From NCBI GenBank assembly GCA_031290725.1, contig JAITMZ010000065.1, positions 1 to 6,420 on the forward strand: DNA of 6,420 bases, in the 5' to 3' direction. This document shows, piece after piece, positions 1 to 4,789 of the stretch. Both the position numbers and the translations under genes were made by a program. This DNA comes from Spirochaetaceae bacterium. GTDB lineage: Bacteria > Spirochaetota > Spirochaetia > Treponematales > Treponemataceae. Under the pieces are notes generated by a model, which saw nothing but the letters and a program-made list of their open reading frames with translations, made no database searches and was not told where the DNA came from. The first letter of the stretch is position 1. Each line of letters begins with the position of its first letter.

Positions 1-185
1 TTGTTCATCGCAACGCCGATGGTACCGTTGGCAAGGGTGCCGAACTGCTTGGCTTCGGCGCTCTGGGCAATGATGCCCTTGGGAAAATACAGCCGCCTGC
101 CCAGGCCGGAAAGCAATGCTCCCGGCGTAGTGTCCCGCAAGGCGGTATTCAATTCTTGTGCTAATGGGTGTTCCATAATTTTCAT
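1..185 (-). CDS. PLP-dependent aminotransferase (class I/II fold), N-terminal fragment
   Basis: Only the first ~61 codons are present; the gene runs off the left edge. The translation contains HPLAQELN, then LLSGLGRRLYFPKGI followed by AQSAEAK. This matches my memory of the N-terminus of a class I/II aminotransferase group common in treponemes, whose members open with a short helix and a YFPKGI-x-x-QSAEAK segment before the first PLP-domain strands. The PLP lysine and other catalytic residues lie outside the window, so activity cannot be checked and the substrate is unknown. ATG at 185 is the chosen start; an in-frame ATG at 176 is equally possible, and neither has a well-spaced Shine-Dalgarno sequence. 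The gene is divergent from the thioesterase gene, with its own promoter-like sequence at 243-271. The plus-strand frame over the same bases shows no family features and is taken as a shadow. Confidence 0.65.
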   Translation of the reverse strand, partial: MKIMEHPLAQELNTALRDTTPGALLSGLGRRLYFPKGIIAQSAEAKQFGTLANGTIGVAMN

Positions 186-242
186 ACTGCGGACTTTTCA
201 TAGCCTCGCTTTCTGCCTTGCATAGACAAGGATACTTGTTTA

Positions 243-271
243 AATATAGTACATTTTATAAAAAAAATCAA
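243..271 (-). promoter_or_regulatory. Putative sigma70 promoter for the aminotransferase gene
   Basis: Read on the minus strand, TTGATT (271-266) is followed by a 17-base spacer and TATATT (248-243). This is 4/6 and 5/6 to the sigma70 consensus at optimal spacing. Transcription would start near 236, giving a leader of about 51 bases before ATG 185. The area is very AT-rich, so chance matches are likelier than elsewhere in this window. Confidence 0.5.
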
Positions 272-328
272 GCCCTGCCGACAAATTTATTAATAAAAAA
301 CGAAAAAAAATTCAAACCGTCTCACCGG

Positions 329-358
329 TTGACACATTTAGCGCCTTCGTGCTATGCT
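329..358 (+). promoter_or_regulatory. Sigma70 promoter for the thioesterase unit, positioned for a leaderless start
   Basis: A perfect TTGACA (329-334) is followed by an 18-base spacer and TATGCT (353-358, 4/6). A-tracts at 295-300 and 303-310 lie upstream and could act as an UP element or a curved region. The predicted +1, seven bases past the -10 box, falls on A365, the first base of an in-frame ATG. Either translation starts on a leaderless transcript there, or it starts at ATG 395 behind a 30-base leader with no evident Shine-Dalgarno sequence. Confidence 0.65.
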
Positions 359-364
359 TCTCCC

Positions 365-1243
365 ATGCAACCAGCGACGAACAACATATACACTATGCCT
401 TGGACTGCGCCTTCCAGCGCCATTGACCGGCGATGTGCGGTGTCGACCCTCACCCTGCTGACCCTGGCCCAGGATCTGGCGGCTTCCCATTACGGCACCG
501 GGGGGTTGTCGGTGCCGCACTTGCGGGCAAAAGGCATGACTTGGGTGATCACCAGGCAGCACTTTGAAGTCAGCGAGTATCCTTTATGGCTGGACGAAGT
601 CATCCTGTCCACTTGGGCCAAGCCCCCGAAAGGCCCCTTTTGTTACCGGAATTTTGCTTATTCCTGGGCGCCCCAGGGGAAAAAGGCCAGTCTTGACGCT
701 GCCCAGGGGGGGTCGCCGGAGCGGATTCCCCAAAGCCCAGAGCCTTTTTTTCGGGGGGTCACCTGCTGGCTAGTGCTGGATATTGCCGCCGGTAAGCCCG
801 TGAAGCCCACGCCGGAGCTCTTCGGTACCCTGGGATTTTGCGACGACGACGCCCTGCCGCCGGTGTTTCCCCGGTTCGCCTTCCCGGAGGCTGTTTCGGG
901 GGCGGCGAAAGATTTTTCGGCGATGGACATGGAGTTTGTCCGCCCCACGGACATCGACATGAACGGCCATGTAAACAACCTGAACTACGCCCGGTGGATT
1001 CTGGCGCACACTCCGGAATCGGTATGCGTTGACCGGATGATCCGCACCCTGGACACCCATTTTATCGCCGAGGCCCGGCCGGGGGATCGGCTGGCGTGCA
1101 GGACCGCCGTGGTGTCCGGGGATACGGGGGATGTAGAGTACGTCCATTCGATTGTGCGGCTTCCGGACCGGGAAGAATTGTTCCGGGCCCGGACAGTCTG
1201 GCAAGAGGCCGGTCTGCTGTGCCGCCCGCTGAAGGTGAGTTGA
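365..1243 (+). CDS. Acyl-ACP thioesterase (FatA/FatB family, double hotdog)
   Basis: Predicted cytoplasmic thioesterase that hydrolyses acyl-ACP to free fatty acid and ACP. From ATG 365 it is 292 aa, the usual size for bacterial members of this family. The N-terminal hotdog half shows the family pattern: the IDRRCAVSTLTLLTLAQDLAASHYGTG stretch in two parts (residues ~24 onward), then GMTWVITRQHFEVSEYPLW. The C-terminal half carries TDIDMNGHVNN, placing D198, N200 and H202, with E236 in IAEARPGD. The D-N-H-E spacing (2, 2, then 34 residues) equals that of the catalytic set I recall for plant FatB1 (D281, N283, H285, E319); the Cys next to that Glu in plants is Ala here. The middle (about residues 100-135) has a longer loop encoded by homopolymer-rich DNA. 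In-frame starts at 395 and 218 exist; 218 is upstream of the promoter and its extra residues look non-coding. The stop is 3 bases before the next gene's GTG, so the two are probably one operon. Confidence 0.9.
   Translation: MQPATNNIYTMPWTAPSSAIDRRCAVSTLTLLTLAQDLAASHYGTGGLSVPHLRAKGMTWVITRQHFEVSEYPLWLDEVILSTWAKPPKGPFCYRNFAYSWAPQGKKASLDAAQGGSPERIPQSPEPFFRGVTCWLVLDIAAGKPVKPTPELFGTLGFCDDDALPPVFPRFAFPEAVSGAAKDFSAMDMEFVRPTDIDMNGHVNNLNYARWILAHTPESVCVDRMIRTLDTHFIAEARPGDRLACRTAVVSGDTGDVEYVHSIVRLPDREELFRARTVWQEAGLLCRPLKVS
706..758 (+). repeat. Cluster of homopolymer tracts (G7, T7, G6) inside the thioesterase gene
   Basis: G7 at 706-712, T7 at 745-751 and G6 at 753-758 lie within about 50 bases of coding sequence. 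The reading frame is intact across them: conserved family segments before and after are in the same frame. Such runs can slip during replication. Confidence 0.6.
1234..1239 (+). promoter_or_regulatory. Ribosome binding site deciding a GTG start
   Basis: GGTGAG lies 7 bases before GTG 1247 and overlaps the last codons of the thioesterase gene. It supports the GTG start and translational linkage of the two genes. Confidence 0.65.
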
Positions 1244-1246
1244 ACC

Positions 1247-2746
1247 GTGAGACGGTTTATCATCGCTTTCTTTATCGTCTTCACCCTGGTGCTCATGGTA
1301 TTTTATTTTCGGAATAAATCAGTCAACGGCGCGGAAGCGGGCACCGCCGCCCCCCAAACCATCAGTCCCGAGTCGAACAGCTCCATCGAGGTGGACCTGA
1401 ACGCCGCACTGAACAACAGCGATACGGCCCTTGTCTCGCTGATTCCCCTGGTGCCGGGGGAGCGCCTCTTCCAGACCCAGGGGGTTGACTTCAACGGTGA
1501 CGGCTACGACGACCAGATAAACGCCATCCACCGGGAAGGGCAGCCCAACATCATCATCCTCATCGGCATCTACGATCCTGGGCAGAATGTGTACGTCCGG
1601 GCGGAGGAAATCGACACGGGCATCGCCAATGAGCAGTCATTTTCATTTTCCTGCATGGACATCATCGGCGAACACCGGAATTCTCTGGTATATTCGGGCC
1701 TCACCGCCAATGCGGATTACCTGATGCAGGTGTTTCTGGGCAGCGGCAATGCGGCGAATTTCCGCCTGGGGCTGATCGGTAATTTTCGCACCAACGGCAC
1801 CTTCTTCATCCAGCAGGTTGACCGTTACGATGCCTATGAATCCTCCAACATCTCTGGCACCAGCTACCCCATCTGGGTGTACAGTTCCAATACCGCCAGC
1901 CCCAATTCCCTGGATCAGATACAGACCATGTTCGATTGGGACGTCCGGATGGGCCGCTATGTGCAGGTACGACAGACCCGCGTTGCCGGGCAGCGCTCGG
2001 CGGCGGCGGAGATCGCCCGCATTCAGGACGGTACCGTGGACACCCTGGCGGCCTACCTGGAGGGCATCTGGGTGCAAAACACTCCCGCCGATTCGTTGGA
2101 CCGCTCGGTGTTCATTGACTACAACGCCAGGGAGATCGTTTTTATGTCCGGGGGCATACAGGAAATTTATACCTGGTCACGGAGCGTGCTGCGGCGGAAC
2201 GGCATCTACATCTCCATGGTGAACGCCTCCATCGCCAACTTACAGCGCCAGTTCGATGTGTCCCTCACCGGAGTTAACGAGATCATAGTGCGGGTACAGG
2301 ACGATGTGCACATGAATATCACCGAGAATTCTCTGTGGGACGGCGCTTACCGGAAACTTGCCCAGATCAGCGAGTTGTCGGGCACCAAAGGTCTGGCCGC
2401 CGTGGAAGGTATCCTGGCCGACCTCACCGGCGGGCAAACCTGGACAGCCTCGGACGGCGCGAAGATCCGTTTTGACGGCTATACCTACGGGGCGGACAAC
2501 GGCGTTCTCTCCGGTACCGGCGGTCTGGATACGGGCCGGTTTTCCCTGTTTCCCCTGGACGGCATTGTGGTCATCCAGTTTCGCCCTGAATCCGCCGCCC
2601 GATATTTTGACCCGGCATACATCATTACCGGCGGCACCGAAAGTACGGGCCGGCCCTATTTTACCCTGGAGCCGGTGACGCTGCGCCTCACCGGCTGGGT
2701 GAAAACCGAAAAGCCCGTCCTGCGGCTTGACCCGGCGGGGATTTAA
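1247..2746 (+). CDS. Exported or anchored protein of unknown function, pallilysin-related adhesin-like
   Basis: A 499-aa protein starting at GTG. Residues 1-3 (MRR) precede a hydrophobic segment at about 4-20, then a short basic stretch. This is a Sec signal or uncleaved membrane anchor; there is no lipobox cysteine. Residues 81-89 read DFNGDGYDD, a calcium-loop-like D-x-N-G-D-G-x-x-D motif as in dockerin, EF-hand and VCBS-type repeats. It is followed by a segment with IILIGIYDP and MDIIGEHRNSLVY. The remainder looks rich in beta strands, with a GIW...EIYTWSRS...GIYI...WDGAY region around residues 270-370 that could be a lipocalin-like barrel. From memory this pattern resembles the treponemal family annotated as pallilysin-related adhesin, but the HEXXH zinc motif of T. 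pallidum pallilysin is absent, so protease activity should not be assumed. It is the second gene of the thioesterase unit; the reason for that coupling is unknown. Coding status is very likely; family assignment is tentative. Confidence 0.8.
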   Translation: MRRFIIAFFIVFTLVLMVFYFRNKSVNGAEAGTAAPQTISPESNSSIEVDLNAALNNSDTALVSLIPLVPGERLFQTQGVDFNGDGYDDQINAIHREGQPNIIILIGIYDPGQNVYVRAEEIDTGIANEQSFSFSCMDIIGEHRNSLVYSGLTANADYLMQVFLGSGNAANFRLGLIGNFRTNGTFFIQQVDRYDAYESSNISGTSYPIWVYSSNTASPNSLDQIQTMFDWDVRMGRYVQVRQTRVAGQRSAAAEIARIQDGTVDTLAAYLEGIWVQNTPADSLDRSVFIDYNAREIVFMSGGIQEIYTWSRSVLRRNGIYISMVNASIANLQRQFDVSLTGVNEIIVRVQDDVHMNITENSLWDGAYRKLAQISELSGTKGLAAVEGILADLTGGQTWTASDGAKIRFDGYTYGADNGVLSGTGGLDTGRFSLFPLDGIVVIQFRPESAARYFDPAYIITGGTESTGRPYFTLEPVTLRLTGWVKTEKPVLRLDPAGI

Positions 2747-2867
2747 GGATACGCTGATTAATGAAAATTTTTCACCGCAAGGTTAGCCGTCTCCTGTAAT
2801 TCCCAAGACTTTACTTCTTGAACTTCTTCAACTTGGCAGTGAAATTTCTTCTTAATTCGGCGTGTCC
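2747..2867. repeat. Imperfect long inverted repeat filling the convergent intergenic gap
   Basis: The spacer begins right after the stop of the upstream plus-strand gene and ends at the stop of the minus-strand fliG-like gene. Its left arm (about 2747-2782) begins GGATACGCTGATTAATGAAA. The reverse complement of its right arm (about 2831-2867) begins GGACACGCCGAATTAAGAAG. The arms also share TTTCAC(C/T)GC near their inner ends and match at roughly four of five positions with a few one-base gaps. About 50 bases lie between them. A transcript from either side could fold into a long stem, so it may end transcription from both genes, although no U-run follows. It also resembles a short non-autonomous mobile element; I recall similar GGATACGCTGATTAA / TTTTTCACCGC sequences between genes in treponemes, but could not check this. 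Confidence 0.7.
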
Positions 2868-3935
2868 CTACAGGTAGGCGGCGTGTTCGGTCTCCCGGCG
2901 AAGGACGCCCAGGAATTCCCCGGTGATGGCGTCGCACTCGGACCGACGGAAGGGGCGGACAAGGGATTCTTCTTCCAAAATTCGGTCGCCCCGGCCCTTC
3001 GATAGGCAGGCGAATATCTTGTCCCGGAAGGGGCCGCCTTTGCCGGCGATGAGTTTTGCCACGTCACCGTCCTCCATGAGGCCCAACTGGCGTTCCACCA
3101 CAAAGTCCGGCACCCCCGGCACATCATCCACGGTGAACATGTTCTTCCGCAAATCCTGAGCCAGCAGGGTGTCACTGGCATCCAGGTCTTCCAAGATGGC
3201 CTCCCCCGCCTGGGGATTCATGTGCCTGAGGATTTTCGACAGGGTTCCCCGGCCATCCACCGTGGCGGGGGAAGCGGGGGCGCTGGCGTGCTGGTATTTC
3301 TGGAACATCTGCTTGTCTACCCTCCGCAGAATCTCCGGGTCAATGGCGGACATCCTGGACAGACGTTTGATCGCTTCGATTTTGTCAGGGGGATCCATTT
3401 GGCCGATCACTGCGGCGGCGGCGGCGGCGGGAAGCTGGGACAGAACCATGCACTGCACCGCAGGCAGTTCCCCCTGGATGAGCATGAATACCCGCTGGCT
3501 GTCCAGGTCGTTAAGGTACTGGAAAGGCTTGCCGTTGGGGAAATGCACGGCTTTTTCCAGTACCGCCGCTGCTTTTTCCGCTCCGAAGGCTTGCTCTAAA
3601 ATCGCCCGGGCGGTTTCCACGCCGCCGCCTTCCCGGACCTTTTGCAGGAGTCCCTGAAATTCCTCCAAAATCCGCGCCGCCTCGTTTTTGCCCACTTTTT
3701 TGATGGACGCCATTTCAGGGATGATTTTTTCTATCTGGCCCTGGGTCAAGTGGGACATCACCCTGCCCGCTTCGTCCATCCCGATGATCATGAGAAACTT
3801 GGCCACCCGGCGGTGCACGCTTTCTTTCGGCACGGCATCCTGACCACCGGTGGGCGTGGGCTGGGCAGGCACCACAGTCCGGATAAATGCGGTATTTTTT
3901 TGATACGCTTCCAAGCGTTTTTCGTTTTTGTTCAT
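2868..3935 (-). CDS. fliG: FliG-type flagellar motor switch protein, probable FliG1 paralogue
   Basis: A 355-aa protein, slightly longer than canonical FliG (about 330-340 aa) because of a ~40-residue polar, Pro-containing N-terminal extension. The FliG N domain starts near residue 41 (VAKFLMIIGMDEAGRVMSHL). The middle domain includes MLIQGELPAVQCMVLSQLP (151-169) and DPPDKIEAIKRLSRMSAIDPE. The C domain follows (about 230-355). FliG normally joins the MS ring to FliM and interacts with the stator. The conserved EHPQ motif reads ELPA (156-159). Aligned by eye with the E. coli torque helix, K264 is replaced by A297 and R281 by G314, while the acidic pair is E321/E322 and R297 is kept as R330. 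Spirochaetes commonly have two FliG proteins; in Borrelia burgdorferi FliG2 is the motor protein and FliG1 sits at one cell pole. Lack of fliF/fliH neighbours and the divergence fit FliG1. ATG 3935 has only a weak AGG nearby and a TATAAT box 12 bases upstream. Confidence 0.92.
   Translation of the reverse strand: MNKNEKRLEAYQKNTAFIRTVVPAQPTPTGGQDAVPKESVHRRVAKFLMIIGMDEAGRVMSHLTQGQIEKIIPEMASIKKVGKNEAARILEEFQGLLQKVREGGGVETARAILEQAFGAEKAAAVLEKAVHFPNGKPFQYLNDLDSQRVFMLIQGELPAVQCMVLSQLPAAAAAAVIGQMDPPDKIEAIKRLSRMSAIDPEILRRVDKQMFQKYQHASAPASPATVDGRGTLSKILRHMNPQAGEAILEDLDASDTLLAQDLRKNMFTVDDVPGVPDFVVERQLGLMEDGDVAKLIAGKGGPFRDKIFACLSKGRGDRILEEESLVRPFRRSECDAITGEFLGVLRRETEHAAYL
3412..3430 (-). repeat. GCC trinucleotide run encoding six alanines in the FliG-like protein
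   Basis: On the minus strand five GCC codons and one GCA encode Ala170-175, just after the ELPA motif in the middle domain. Copy number could vary by slippage without breaking the frame. Confidence 0.6.
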
Positions 3936-3947
3936 AACCTGTGTTCC

Positions 3948-3953
3948 ATTATA
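3948..3953 (-). promoter_or_regulatory. TATAAT -10 box for the fliG-like gene
   Basis: A perfect TATAAT on the minus strand (3953-3948) has its predicted start near 3941, leaving only a 6-base leader (CAGGTT) before ATG 3935. No good -35 match is seen at 15-18 bases upstream, so it may need an activator or be weak. A GC-rich imperfect palindrome with CCGCG/CGCGG arms (3962-3986) overlaps the would-be -35 region and could be an operator. Confidence 0.45.
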
Positions 3954-3985
3954 CCCTATATCCGCGAAAAGCGCTAGTAGGCGCG

Positions 3986-4050
3986 GTACCTCATTGAAAA
4001 TGTAACCGAAGGGACGTAGTGCCTCATTTCAAAATGTAACCCTGCGGGAC
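3986..4050. repeat. Two tandem ~31-bp direct repeats, possible IS21-type end remnant or operator pair
   Basis: Copy 1 is 3986-4015 (30 bp) and copy 2 is 4019-4050 (32 bp). Read on the minus strand, both run GTCCC, 3-4 variable bases, GGTTACATTTT, 1-2 variable bases, AATGAGG, Y, AC, with about 25 identical positions. The cores CATTGAAAATG and CATTTCAAAATG are themselves short inverted repeats. Copy 2 ends directly against the TTGACA box at 4051. The pattern recalls the multiple terminal repeats of IS21-family elements, but no transposase gene or second end is in the window. The alternative is a pair of regulator sites about three helical turns apart. Confidence 0.65.
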
Positions 4051-4079
4051 TTGACAATTTTTGCGGCTTGCGTCATGAT
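4051..4079 (+). promoter_or_regulatory. Sigma70 promoter for the DUF4912-GH57 unit, positioned for a near-leaderless start
   Basis: A perfect TTGACA (4051-4056) is followed by a 17-base spacer and CATGAT (4074-4079, 4/6). The predicted +1 is about 4086, two bases before ATG 4088. That makes ATG 4082 an unlikely start, since it would lie upstream of the transcript. Confidence 0.6.
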
Positions 4080-4087
4080 AGATGTGT

Positions 4088-4786
4088 ATGAGTACCCATT
4101 CATTAACCCGCGCCCATCTGGAATCCTTGGCGTCCGCTGATTTGGTGGCCTTGGCAGAGGAATACGATATAGATGTGCCCGAAAATCTGAACCGGCGCTT
4201 TATCATTTCTGAACTGCTGGAAGCGGCCCTAGACCGGGAATACGAGGAGCAAAACAGCCTGACCATGGTGGAATATCCCTCCCAGGAAAATTCCGGGTTG
4301 CCGGAGACATATTATGAAACCGAGGTGGCGGCGATACTGCGCAGCCCCGTATGGCTCTACGTGTATTGGGACATCAGCATGGCCGATCAGCGGCACCTTC
4401 AAACCCACCCCTCCGAACTGCTGAGTCTGCGGGTAGCGCTTTTTGACGGACCCGGTCGGTTGGCGCCGGAGAGTTTCGAGCTGCCCCTGCCGGAGAATGG
4501 CCGGGATCAGTACGTGCTGCTGCCGGCGGGAAAAAAATCCGTGCGTCTGGAACTGGTCGCCGGCGATACCGTCCAGCACACCACCACCGGCCCGGATGAT
4601 TCGGACAGCGTTTCCCCGGTCAGGATACTGGCCCTGTCGCCGGAGATACCCTTGCCCCACCTCAGCCCGGATTTTTCCCTGGCTTTTGGGGAGGGACTTT
4701 CGCCTTTGCTGGAGCTTTCGGGGTTTCGGGATCTGCTGCACACCCACTACCTGAACCACCGCGAGTGCTTCTCGGGTGAGGGGTGA
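4088..4786 (+). CDS. DUF4912 protein with N-terminal Rho_N/SAP-like helix module
   Basis: A 232-aa, apparently cytoplasmic protein with no signal peptide or membrane segment. Residues 6-48 (LTRAHLESLASADLVALAEE...) look like a Rho_N/SAP-type three-helix module, often a nucleic-acid-binding or interaction domain. Residues 71-97 carry the DUF4912 signature: LPETYYETEVAAILRSP followed by VWLYVYWDIS; then LRVALFD (114-120) begins the next strands. The biochemical role of DUF4912 is not established to my knowledge. Its placement directly before a GH57/DUF1957 gene suggests a partner in glucan metabolism, perhaps a carbohydrate-recognition or scaffolding subunit (inference). ATG 4088 is preferred over the in-frame ATG 4082 because of the promoter position; the two differ by only two residues. 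The stop is 3 bases before the GH57 start codon, and the end of this gene provides the next ribosome binding site. Confidence 0.85.
   Translation: MSTHSLTRAHLESLASADLVALAEEYDIDVPENLNRRFIISELLEAALDREYEEQNSLTMVEYPSQENSGLPETYYETEVAAILRSPVWLYVYWDISMADQRHLQTHPSELLSLRVALFDGPGRLAPESFELPLPENGRDQYVLLPAGKKSVRLELVAGDTVQHTTTGPDDSDSVSPVRILALSPEIPLPHLSPDFSLAFGEGLSPLLELSGFRDLLHTHYLNHRECFSGEG
4778..4783 (+). promoter_or_regulatory. Ribosome binding site of the GH57 gene
   Basis: GAGGGG lies 6 bases before ATG 4790 and abuts the stop codon of the DUF4912 gene, so translation of the two is probably coupled. Confidence 0.7.
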
Positions 4787-4789
4787 GCC

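Noticed and set aside
1..225. Plus-strand open frame at the left edge
   Set aside because: It is a shadow of the minus-strand aminotransferase N-terminus and has no recognisable motif.
216..238. Small alternative hairpins (CCTTG/CAAGG and CAAG/CTTG) in the aminotransferase leader, attenuator-like
   Set aside because: The stems are only 4-5 bp, and the predicted transcription start near 236 would remove part of one arm.
218..364. N-terminal extension of the thioesterase frame from ATG 218
   Set aside because: The extra residues are encoded by AT-rich promoter DNA, precede the predicted transcription start at 365 and show no similarity to the family.
2800..2816. CAAGA/TCTTG hairpin as a classical intrinsic terminator between the convergent genes
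   Set aside because: The stem is only 5 bp, AT-rich and has no following T-run; the larger inverted repeat is the better-supported structure there.
2758..2868. Short minus-strand open frame through the inverted-repeat spacer, containing a VEEVQEVKSWELQ-like stretch
   Set aside because: There is no start codon at its 5' end and no ribosome binding site; it lies wholly inside the repeat. It may be a leftover of an older sequence but is not supportable as a gene.
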